Translations under genes and position numbers: made by a program
Source of the DNA: Christiangramia forsetii KT0803
Lineage (GTDB): Bacteria > Bacteroidota > Bacteroidia > Flavobacteriales > Flavobacteriaceae
NCBI RefSeq assembly: GCF_000060345.1
Contig: NC_008571.1
Coordinates: forward strand, 3,042,501 to 3,106,500
DNA: 64,000 bases
Reading direction: 5' to 3'
Shown: piece by piece, positions 47,296 through 54,888 of the stretch
How positions within the stretch are numbered: the first letter of the stretch is position 1
How the letters are laid out: every line of letters begins with the position of its first letter
Notes under the pieces: generated by a model
The model's database searches: none
Seen by the model: the letters and a program-made list of their open reading frames with translations, nothing else
Told to the model about the DNA's origin: nothing

Positions 47296-50200
47296 CTAGT
47301 TTCCAGATACTAACTTCCGACTTCCAGCATCCAGTTGACTTTCCTTTCTCCAACTAAACAACACTGGCACTACGAATAAGGTGATCAGTGCGATTAGCAT
47401 TCCACCGAAAGCCGGAATTGCCATCGGGATCATAATATCGCTTCCTCTACCTGTTGAGGTTAGAATTGGTAATAAAGCAAGGATCGTTGTAGCCGTAGTC
47501 ATTAAACAAGGGCGTATTCGTTTTTGTCCAGCTTCAATCACCGATTGCCTGATCTGTCTTTTATTGTCGGGATCATTCTCCCTGAAAGTTTGTGAGAGGT
47601 AGGTGGCCATTACCACACCATCATCACTGGCGATCCCAAACAGTGCTATAAATCCAACCCATACGGCCACACTTAGATTGATCGTTTTTATCTGGAACAA
47701 CTGCCTGATATTTTCTCCAAAAAGGCTGAAATCCATAAACCAATCCTGGCCATAAAACCAGATCAAAATAAATCCACCGCCAAAGGCCACCGCAATTCCT
47801 GCAAATACCATTAAGGATGTTGAAACAGATTTGAACTGGAAATAAAGGATTAGAAAAATGATTAATAATGACAATGGAACTACCAGAGAAAGTGTCTTTT
47901 CAGCACGAAGCTGATTCTCATAATTTCCGGTAAATCGGTATTTGATTCCCGCAGGTATTTTCAATTCTCCGGAATCAATTTTACCCTGAATCAATGCCTG
48001 TGCGTTTTCCACCACATTCACTTCCGCGAAACCATCCAGTTTATCAAAAAGCACATATCCTGTTAAAAATGTGTTTTCACTCTTAATTACCTGAGGTCCT
48101 TTTTCATATTCAATTTCCACCAGTTCTCCCAATGGAACAGGCGAACCGCCCTCTACCGGCACATAAATATCCTTGATATCCTGAGGACTTGTACGAAGTT
48201 CTCTTGGATATCGAACACGAATTCCATAGCGTTCACGACCTTCCACCGTCTGACTCAATTGCATACCGCCAATAGCCACCTGCAATACCTGCTGTACATC
48301 ATCAATAGAAATTCCGTATCGGGCAAGCTTCTCTCGTTTGATATCGATCAATAAATATGGTTTCCCCACGATACGATCGGCAAAAACAGCTTCGTCTTTA
48401 ACTCCCTCTGCCTGCTTTAGAAGATCTTCAAGCTTCATCCCGAATTCCTGAATTTGCTTAAGATTCTGTCCCTGAACTTTGATGCCCATAGGTGCACGCA
48501 TCCCGGTTTGTAACATGATTAACCGGGTTTCAATTGGCTGCAATTTTGGAGCTGAAGTGACTCCAGGTAATTTTGTAACCCTGGCGATCTCATTCCAGAT
48601 ATCATCGGGAGTTTTAATCTCCGGGCGCCAGTTCCTGAAATATTCTCCGTCTTCATCTTCTATTAATTCTTCCCTTGTCACATTGAGCGGAGTCGAAATG
48701 AGATCCCTCGACTGCGCTCGGGATGACACATCTTCATCTACTTCAATATTTGGATTCGCGGCCAGTTTTCCACTTTTCAGCATAAAATATCCATCTTCAT
48801 TTACACGATATTGCTGCTTTTCACCGTGCTCATTCTCCATATATTCAGTTTTATACTGAATAATATTTTCATACATGGATAATGGTGCAGGATCCAGAGC
48901 CGATTCTGTACGACCCGCTTTTCCCACCACTGTTTCAATTTCAGGCAAACTCGCTACCGCCATATCCAGTTGCTGCAATACTCTTTTATTCTCCTCCACT
49001 CCTGAATGGGGCAACGATGTTGGCATTAATAGAAAAGATCCTTCATTAAGGGATGGCATAAACTCTTTCCCGGTATTTTTCATGATGAAAAATCCCAGAA
49101 TGACTATAGCCGTTGGAATTGCAAGGAACAGCAGTTTATTTTCCAGTGTCCAGGTTAGTATCCTTACATAATATTTCTGAAATAAATAAAAGACAGCTAA
49201 AAGTCCGAAACTTATTGCTGAAACAAAAAACAGGTTAAGAACAATATTATTCTGAAGTCCAAGCGGTCTCCAGTAAACCGATAATAAAAGTACTATCGTG
49301 AAGACAGCGATCCCGATCTTAAATAACTTACTCTGCTTCTCATCTATCTTATCAAACTTCAGAAGTAGATCAATGATCCCGAAACCTATCAGGGCAAGGC
49401 CAATCCAATAGCCAAAAATGCTAGCGGCAATTCCCACCACGATAAGAACCCCAGGAAGAATATAACCTATCTCTTTTCTAAAATTTCGCTTTTTGAAAAG
49501 GATAGCAGCAATTGGTGGTATAAGGAATAACGCAACCAGAATAGAAGATACCAGTGCCATTGTTTTTGTAAACGCCAGCGGCCTAAATAATTTTCCTTCA
49601 GCACCCACCATCGTAAAGACCGGAATAAAACTGATGATGGTGGTAAGTACTGCCGTTAAGATCGCTCCAGAAACTTCAGCCGTAGCTTCATAAACCAACT
49701 GATTAATGGGTCTGTCATCTTTCATATCCAGGTGCCTGATGATATTTTCAGAAAGGATAATTCCCATATCTACCATCGTACCTATAGCGATTGCGATACC
49801 CGACAAGGCTACAATATTCGCAGCCACCCCGAAGATCTTCATGGATATAAACACCATGAGCACCGCCACCGGCAATAATCCTGAAATTAATATGGACGCT
49901 CTTAAATTGAAAACCATGATAATAATCACCAGAATCGTGATTAAAATCTCCATCGTCAAAGCTTCATTTAAAGTACCCAGCGTCTCCTGAATTAGCTCCG
50001 TACGATCGTAAAAAGGAACGATGGTAAGTTGAGATTCTGTTCCGTCTTTTAATGTTTTTGAAGGTAAACCTGAGGCAATTTCATTGATCTCTGCCTTTAC
50101 ATTATTGATCACTTCCATAGGATTGGCTCCATAACGAGCCACTACCACTCCACCTACAACCTCAGCACCTTCCTTGTCCAGAATACCTCTTCGTGATGCA

Positions 50201-51057
50201 GGCCCCATAGAAACATTGGCGATATCTTTAATTCTTATGGACGCATAATCTTCTGAAGTCACCACGGCATTTTCGATATCTGCCACAGATTTAACATAAC
50301 CGAGTCCACGAACTAAATATTCTGCTTTATTGATCTCCAGGGTCTGAGCTCCGATTTCGCGATTGCTTTCCTTCACCGCCATTACTATCTCATCGAGACC
50401 AATCCCATACTGACGCATCAATTCAGGCTTCACATCAATTTGATATTCCTGAACGTAGCCACCAATACTGGCCACTTCTGAAACTCCGCTAGCACCGGAA
50501 AGGGCATATTTCACATAATAATCCTGAATACTCCGCAGTTCCTGGAGATCCCAGCCACCGGTCACGTTGCCATCTTTATCACGACCTTCCAGTGTGTACC
50601 AGAAGATCTGCCCAAGCCCTGTTGCATCCGGTCCCAGGGTAGGATTTATACCTTCGGGCAATAAATTTTCAGGTAAAGAATTCAGTTTTTCCAGAATTCG
50701 GCTTCGGCTCCAGTAAAACTCCACATCTTCTTCAAAAATGATATAGATACTGGAAAACCCGAACATCGAAGAACTTCTAATGGTCTTCACTCCGGGAATA
50801 CCTAGTAAACTTGTAGTAAGTGGATAAGTGATCTGATCTTCAATATCCTGGGGAGAACGCCCGGGCCATTCAGTAAAAATAATCTGTTGATTTTCACCAA
50901 TATCGGGAATGGCATCTACCGCCACCGGATCGTTTGGCAGTAAGCCTGTATCCCAGTTGAATGGCGAATTTATAATACCCCAACCTATCAATACTGCAAG
51001 CAATATGAAGGTAATAAGTTTGTTCTCTATTAAATATTTGATGCTTTTATTTAGCAT
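47296..51057 (-). CDS. cusA: CusA-type heavy-metal RND efflux pump
   Basis: The 1253-residue proton-driven pump exports Cu(I)/Ag(I) from periplasm or cytoplasm. It shows family features: IPDIGENQQIIFTEWPGRSP near the N-terminus, proton-relay segments GTMVDMGIILSENI (about 420) and GIASDDGVVMATY (about 1145), and methionines where the CusA metal-shuttling triad lies (LLMPTSLP, APLSMYENI, IMLQTGM). The region about 760-800 has an extra in-frame block SSRAQSRDLISTPLNVT encoded by a palindromic repeat (see separate entry). It is preceded by the HYC_CC_PP gene (87-base gap) and followed by cusC and cusB. Confidence 0.95.
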   Translation of the reverse strand: MLNKSIKYLIENKLITFILLAVLIGWGIINSPFNWDTGLLPNDPVAVDAIPDIGENQQIIFTEWPGRSPQDIEDQITYPLTTSLLGIPGVKTIRSSSMFGFSSIYIIFEEDVEFYWSRSRILEKLNSLPENLLPEGINPTLGPDATGLGQIFWYTLEGRDKDGNVTGGWDLQELRSIQDYYVKYALSGASGVSEVASIGGYVQEYQIDVKPELMRQYGIGLDEIVMAVKESNREIGAQTLEINKAEYLVRGLGYVKSVADIENAVVTSEDYASIRIKDIANVSMGPASRRGILDKEGAEVVGGVVVARYGANPMEVINNVKAEINEIASGLPSKTLKDGTESQLTIVPFYDRTELIQETLGTLNEALTMEILITILVIIIMVFNLRASILISGLLPVAVLMVFISMKIFGVAANIVALSGIAIAIGTMVDMGIILSENIIRHLDMKDDRPINQLVYEATAEVSGAILTAVLTTIISFIPVFTMVGAEGKLFRPLAFTKTMALVSSILVALFLIPPIAAILFKKRNFRKEIGYILPGVLIVVGIAASIFGYWIGLALIGFGIIDLLLKFDKIDEKQSKLFKIGIAVFTIVLLLSVYWRPLGLQNNIVLNLFFVSAISFGLLAVFYLFQKYYVRILTWTLENKLLFLAIPTAIVILGFFIMKNTGKEFMPSLNEGSFLLMPTSLPHSGVEENKRVLQQLDMAVASLPEIETVVGKAGRTESALDPAPLSMYENIIQYKTEYMENEHGEKQQYRVNEDGYFMLKSGKLAANPNIEVDEDVSSRAQSRDLISTPLNVTREELIEDEDGEYFRNWRPEIKTPDDIWNEIARVTKLPGVTSAPKLQPIETRLIMLQTGMRAPMGIKVQGQNLKQIQEFGMKLEDLLKQAEGVKDEAVFADRIVGKPYLLIDIKREKLARYGISIDDVQQVLQVAIGGMQLSQTVEGRERYGIRVRYPRELRTSPQDIKDIYVPVEGGSPVPLGELVEIEYEKGPQVIKSENTFLTGYVLFDKLDGFAEVNVVENAQALIQGKIDSGELKIPAGIKYRFTGNYENQLRAEKTLSLVVPLSLLIIFLILYFQFKSVSTSLMVFAGIAVAFGGGFILIWFYGQDWFMDFSLFGENIRQLFQIKTINLSVAVWVGFIALFGIASDDGVVMATYLSQTFRENDPDNKRQIRQSVIEAGQKRIRPCLMTTATTILALLPILTSTGRGSDIMIPMAIPAFGGMLIALITLFVVPVLFSWRKESQLDAGSRKLVSGN
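48676..48729. repeat. Palindromic repeat inserted in frame in cusA
   Basis: TGTCA-CATTGAGCGGAGTCGA and TCGACTGCGCTCGGGA-TGACA form a 53-base imperfect inverted repeat inside the cusA coding sequence, translated without a stop as residues about 776-793. The same family appears as degenerate or half copies in nearby gaps at 47237-47262 and 41198-41258. Confidence 0.85.
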
Positions 51058-51144
51058 TATCGTCTAGTTAAAAATTAGAAAATCGGCGCGTAAAGCGGGA
51101 AGCCACTGCATAAGAATGAGTGGTTTAAATCTAAAATTTAACTG

Positions 51145-51537
51145 TCAAATAAGGAATACCTGGTCTTCCAATAGAATATCAGAAACCAGTAATGGAGGAG
51201 TATAATCTTTAAATGGGATAATCTGTTTTGGTAAACTTTCAAACAGATTTAAATACGTAAATGAAAATGTGGTAATAAAAAGTTGTTGTTGGAAATCTAA
51301 AGAATCAAAAGATATCTTTAATTCATCCTGACCTTCTACCTCAACTTTTTCATTGGTACAACAACGATCTTCGGCATCTGCACTCATATGCATTCCGCAG
51401 GTCTTTGCTTTTGAAAAAACTGCTTTATCAACTAAATCGTTTCCGCAGAAATGCTTATCTACCGTAAAAGACATAGTAGACAGCATCACCAGAAAGGCCA
51501 TGCACAAAGAAATAATATGTTGAAATGCTTTTTTCAC
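51145..51537 (-). CDS. HYC_CC_PP family small secreted protein
   Basis: The 130-residue protein has an N-terminal signal segment and the pattern that names the family: VDKHFCGNDL (about 27), a CC pair in DRCCTNE (about 59) and a C-terminal DYTPPLLVSD. Cysteines and histidine suggest metal contact. These proteins commonly precede copper-efflux genes in Bacteroidetes. The start codon is GTG at 51535-51537; the promoter box at 51544-51551 is so close that the message would be nearly leaderless, or an upstream promoter is used. First gene of the cus operon. Confidence 0.8.
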   Translation of the reverse strand: MKKAFQHIISLCMAFLVMLSTMSFTVDKHFCGNDLVDKAVFSKAKTCGMHMSADAEDRCCTNEKVEVEGQDELKISFDSLDFQQQLFITTFSFTYLNLFESLPKQIIPFKDYTPPLLVSDILLEDQVFLI

Positions 51538-51543
51538 TCTTTA

Positions 51544-51551
51544 CAAAAGTA
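51544..51551 (-). promoter_or_regulatory. Candidate promoter of the cus operon
   Basis: The minus strand reads TACTTTTG (TAnnTTTG). A TTGG word lies about 16 bases upstream (51567-51570), shorter than the ideal 19. It is immediately before the HYC_CC_PP start. Confidence 0.55.
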
Positions 51552-51633
51552 CGTTTTTTTTGAAAACCAATCTATTATGGCAAAAATAGCACAAATCTTT
51601 TGGACATTTATTTCAAAATTTTAGGAAATACTT

Positions 51634-52086
51634 TCAACTTTTTCTTCTAAGAGTAAGACGATAATAGTAGAATGCCGGTAGTAGTATTAATAGAAATAGC
51701 GGATGAATCAAAAATCGTCTAACATAAAATAGTGCGAGATAATGCTCTCTTTCAATATTAAGCACAAGAAAAATAAAAGCTGATGTTGCCAGCGCATATA
51801 GAACAACATAGAGAATCGTCGAAAATTTAAGAATACCAAGGTCTTTAAAACTGATATAAATTATTAAAAGAGATATTGATGTATTTAGAGCGTACCTCAT
51901 GGTTAGATTAATCATAAGTTTAGCCATATCCATTGGCGGAATAATTCCTAGTAGATAATCTGACTTAAAGAATAAAATTAGAGGGTCATAGAAAATATCC
52001 TGCTCAAAAAACCGAACAGCTGCGAGTAAGATTACCAACAGTCCAATCTGTAAAACGCGATATCTTTTTTTTACTGTTTTCTCCAT
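51634..52086 (-). CDS. Exosortase F system-associated membrane protein
   Basis: The 150-residue protein has four or five hydrophobic helices and short basic termini (C-terminus RLTLRRKS). It matches the small membrane protein regularly found next to XrtF in flavobacteria, with features such as VRFFEQDIFYDPLILFF and RYALNTSISLLIIYI. It overlaps the xrtF gene by 16 bases, so both are co-translated. Its biochemical role is unknown. Confidence 0.85.
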   Translation of the reverse strand: MEKTVKKRYRVLQIGLLVILLAAVRFFEQDIFYDPLILFFKSDYLLGIIPPMDMAKLMINLTMRYALNTSISLLIIYISFKDLGILKFSTILYVVLYALATSAFIFLVLNIEREHYLALFYVRRFLIHPLFLLILLPAFYYYRLTLRRKS

Positions 52087-52619
52087 CTTGAATAAATTCT
52101 AACCCAAATTAGCCAAAGCATAAAAACAGTTCCATAAATAGCCAATGGGAAAAATATAGAATGCATCAATCCGGAATACTGGGGATATTCATAGATGCTT
52201 ACTGAAAGAATAACAATTCTAAGAATATTTATCGTGTATATGATCGCTGAACCGGCAAAGAGGTAAAGTAAGGTAGAGACAGGTTTTCCAAAAAAGGCCA
52301 GGACGAAAGAAGCAAATAAAATTATAATACTAGCTGAATTGCAACCTTCAACGATTCCGGCTAAAAAATAATCATCTACCATAAGTTTCATAGAAAGTCC
52401 AGTATAATGCATCACCACCTCTACATCTGCATATCCAAGCCCCTGCATCAAAGTTCCGCTTTGTCTTGCAACCAATTGCGTCAAAGGATCAGGAACCGGG
52501 TTTTCGTTATCATATAAAATTAAATAACTATTATAAAGACTGGAAAAAAGAAAATAGCTCCCCAAGAAAATAAAAATAAATCTTAGAACAAGTCGATATT
52601 TTTTAATTAGGCTAAGCAA
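52071..52619 (-). CDS. xrtF: Exosortase family protein XrtF
   Basis: The 182-residue membrane protein is a short exosortase/archaeosortase-type transpeptidase. The catalytic triad is visible: Cys in VEGCNSASIIILFASF (about 94), Arg in INILRIVIL (about 136) and His in LMHSIFFPLAIYG (about 152). Exosortases cut C-terminal sorting tags and transfer proteins to the envelope. No recognisable PEP-CTERM-tagged substrate lies in this window, so the target is unknown. It starts about 90 bases from the divergent GAF gene. Confidence 0.92.
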   Translation of the reverse strand: MLSLIKKYRLVLRFIFIFLGSYFLFSSLYNSYLILYDNENPVPDPLTQLVARQSGTLMQGLGYADVEVVMHYTGLSMKLMVDDYFLAGIVEGCNSASIIILFASFVLAFFGKPVSTLLYLFAGSAIIYTINILRIVILSVSIYEYPQYSGLMHSIFFPLAIYGTVFMLWLIWVRIYSRWRKQ

Positions 52620-52682
52620 ATTCTATTATGGGTTTTAACAAATTTATAGAAATGAAGTACGCCCTTTACATTTCAAATTGAA

Positions 52683-52690
52683 TACTTTTG
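52683..52690 (+). promoter_or_regulatory. Promoter -7 box of the GAF gene
   Basis: TACTTTTG (TAnnTTTG) lies 17 bases before the ATG at 52708. A longer frame beginning at TTG 52678 starts upstream of this box and is therefore not transcribed from it. Confidence 0.7.
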
Positions 52691-52707
52691 CACTAAAGAT
52701 TGTTAAT

Positions 52708-53163
52708 ATGACTTTTGATAAATTAAAACCGCAAATAGAAGTTCTCCTTAAAAAGGAAGATCTTGAAGTTAAAGATAAGCTTACTCAAGTTTGTGAGCTA
52801 CTGGAACAGAACATTCCGTATTATGACTGGGTTGGATTTTATTTCAAGAATGGAAATAAAGAGGAGTTGAAATTAAAATCTTTTGCCGGCGAACCAACAG
52901 ATCACGAAATCATTCCTTTTGGAAGAGGTATTTGTGGGCAGGTTGCTGTTTCTAATAAGAATTTTGTGGTTCCAGATGTGAAAGCTCAGAATAACTATAT
53001 TGCTTGTAGCATTCATGTGAAAGCCGAAATTGTGATTCCTTTATTCGTAGATGGAGAAAATATTGGACAAATTGATATTGACAGTCATACTGCAGATCCT
53101 TTTTCTCATGAGGATGAGGTTTTTCTTCAATGGGTAAATGAAAAGGTTGCAGAAATACTTTAA
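52708..53163 (+). CDS. GAF-domain protein, free-methionine-R-sulfoxide reductase-like
   Basis: The 151-residue protein is a single GAF domain: IPYYDWVGFYF, the IPFGRGICGQVA loop (Cys about 76), VPDVKAQNNYIACS (Cys about 100) and EIVIPLFVDGENIGQIDIDS. These match free-methionine-R-sulfoxide reductases (YebR type). As I recall, the YebR cysteines are 84, 94 and 118; here the first seems to be replaced by His while the latter two are kept with the same 24-residue spacing. The enzyme probably reduces free oxidised methionine. A strong terminator follows. Confidence 0.85.
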   Translation: MTFDKLKPQIEVLLKKEDLEVKDKLTQVCELLEQNIPYYDWVGFYFKNGNKEELKLKSFAGEPTDHEIIPFGRGICGQVAVSNKNFVVPDVKAQNNYIACSIHVKAEIVIPLFVDGENIGQIDIDSHTADPFSHEDEVFLQWVNEKVAEIL

Positions 53164-53179
53164 AATTCAACACTAAATA

Positions 53180-53217
53180 AAAAAGAAAACCCTCAAAAAT
53201 TTGAGGGTTTTCTTTTT
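53180..53217 (+). terminator. Terminator of the GAF gene
   Basis: AAAAGAAAACCCTCAAA pairs perfectly with TTTGAGGGTTTTCTTTT around a short loop. Confidence 0.92.
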
Positions 53218-53258
53218 TATAGCGTAGGTAAGTTTGAACTTTATAGTTCAAATATTTT

Positions 53259-53360
53259 CTAGAATTGAAGTGCTATAAGAACAAATAAGAAGATAAAAAA
53301 TCCTAATAGTTGCACTAGCGACGACAAATAATCTTTTTCAATTTCGTTTCCCATTTTCAT
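53259..53360 (-). CDS. Possible 33-residue single-helix membrane peptide
   Basis: The minus-strand frame from ATG 53358-53360 to TAG 53259-53261 encodes a charged head (KMGNEIEKDYLSSL) and one strongly hydrophobic helix (VQLLGFFIFLFVLIALQF). Such small membrane peptides are common but easily arise by chance in AT-rich DNA. No classical ribosome-binding site is evident and no family is recognised. Confidence 0.4.
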   Translation of the reverse strand: MKMGNEIEKDYLSSLVQLLGFFIFLFVLIALQF

Positions 53361-53484
53361 TTCTCTTATAGCATAAATATACCAAGCCTAAATATTGAGA
53401 ATTAGACTTTTAACTAACTTTAATGCTTTTTAAAAGAATTTAAGGAAATATATGTGGGAACTCAGAAATAAATTAACGAGATTT

Positions 53485-54741
53485 TTACATTCCTGTCCTT
53501 ATGGCTTCTACAGGATCTAATTTAGAGGCGGAGATAGCCGGAATTATTCCGGATATTAATCCAATCATAGCTGAAACTACAGTTCCTATGAGCATATTTA
53601 ATGGCGAAAGGACAAATTCAAATTCACCAGTAAATTGCGAAGCGATGATGGATACAATCCATACAAAGAATAAGCCCACTAATCCCCCTATGACCGAAAG
53701 AATAATAGCTTCAAAAAGAAATTGCGAAAGAATAAATTTGTTTTTAGCTCCAAGCGATTTCTGAATTCCTATAAGATTGGTTCTTTCTTTTACACTTACG
53801 AACATGATATTAGCAATCCCAAAACCTCCTACCAGAAGTGAAAATCCGCTAATTACCAAACCAATTATGTTCAGCTGTCCTGTAATATTATCTATGAAAT
53901 CTGAAAGTCCTGAAAGTTGATTCACGAAGAAATTATTAATCTCTCCTGGTTTTATGCCTCGCATACTTCTTAACTGCTGTTCTAAAATGGCTATAAACTC
54001 GTCATTATCTACTCCTTCCTCTGGTTTTAAAACAATTTGAGGAAAAACTGTTCCTTTAGTAGTTCCATATACCCTCCGTGCAAAATTCACTGGCACAAAT
54101 GCCTGACCGTCTCTTGAATTTCCAACAAATGACTGCCCCTGCTTTTCCATTACTCCAATAACCGTTGCCTTTCTTCCAAAAACCCGAAGTTCTTTTCCCA
54201 TAGGGCTGGTATCTCCAAATAAATTTGTAGCAACTTCATGACCTAATATAATTACAGGGGAACCACTAACGCCCTCTGGCTCATTAAAAAAGCGACCTTC
54301 AGCGAGATCAAAAGCCTCAATATCGTAATATTCATGGGTTACAGCACCCACATCTACTCCCGCACTGGTCACATCACGGTATTTTAAAGATGTTCCTCCA
54401 GGTATTCCCAGAGCAAAGCTAATCGCATCGAGGTCTGGCAAACTCTTTTTTAGATTTTGATACTCTTCATAAGAAACATCGGGAAACTGCTCTCGCTTCC
54501 AGCGAGGTATATCGGAGGGCCCAAAATTGAACCTCATCAAAATAATGGTACTATTATCTAGTGAACTAAGACTTCCCTTAATGTTTTTTTGCAATGAATC
54601 TACAGCGGCGAGAACCGCTATAATTGAAAATATACCAATGGTCACACCCAATAAAGAAAGAAAAGTTCTTAGCAGGTTATTCGTAAGAGCACTTACTGCA
54701 AAATTAAAACTCTCCTTTAGTACACGTAAATAAATTAGCAT
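53485..54741 (-). CDS. MacB/FtsX-type ABC transporter permease
   Basis: The protein (418 residues from this start) has one membrane helix near the N-terminus (LLRTFLSLLGVTIGIFSIIAVLAAV), a large periplasmic MacB_PCD domain (about 60-270) and three C-terminal helices of the FtsX domain (SGFSLLVGGFGIANIMFVSV, GGLVGLFFVWIVSI, SAMIGLISGIIPAISASKLDPVEAIR). Relatives export peptides, antibiotics or lipoproteins with an ATPase partner that is not adjacent here. The start at 54741 (MLIYLRVLKESF) suits the family; a TTG-started frame from 54789 adds 16 unlikely residues. Confidence 0.9.
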   Translation of the reverse strand: MLIYLRVLKESFNFAVSALTNNLLRTFLSLLGVTIGIFSIIAVLAAVDSLQKNIKGSLSSLDNSTIILMRFNFGPSDIPRWKREQFPDVSYEEYQNLKKSLPDLDAISFALGIPGGTSLKYRDVTSAGVDVGAVTHEYYDIEAFDLAEGRFFNEPEGVSGSPVIILGHEVATNLFGDTSPMGKELRVFGRKATVIGVMEKQGQSFVGNSRDGQAFVPVNFARRVYGTTKGTVFPQIVLKPEEGVDNDEFIAILEQQLRSMRGIKPGEINNFFVNQLSGLSDFIDNITGQLNIIGLVISGFSLLVGGFGIANIMFVSVKERTNLIGIQKSLGAKNKFILSQFLFEAIILSVIGGLVGLFFVWIVSIIASQFTGEFEFVLSPLNMLIGTVVSAMIGLISGIIPAISASKLDPVEAIRTGM

Positions 54742-54858
54742 GGTATAAAAATCAGCTGTTTTTGGACGATTTAAAGATAGGACGCCCAAAGGAATTTTTC
54801 GTTACAAAATTTATCAAGATTTCATTCATTCCAACTTCAAATTTTTAGCTTAATTGGT

Positions 54859-54866
54859 TACTTTTG
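54859..54866 (+). promoter_or_regulatory. Promoter -7 box of purH
   Basis: TACTTTTG (TAnnTTTG), 22 bases before the purH ATG. No clear -33 TTG at the ideal distance. Confidence 0.65.
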
Positions 54867-54888
54867 CAGCTTTAACAAACACAACACA

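Noticed and set aside
29866-51537. Copper island as a recently acquired mobile element
   Set aside because: No integrase, tRNA attachment site or clear composition shift is visible at its borders, so transfer cannot be claimed from this window.
52678-52707. Upstream TTG start for the GAF gene
   Set aside because: It begins upstream of the TACTTTTG promoter box at 52683-52690; the ATG at 52708 fits the domain.
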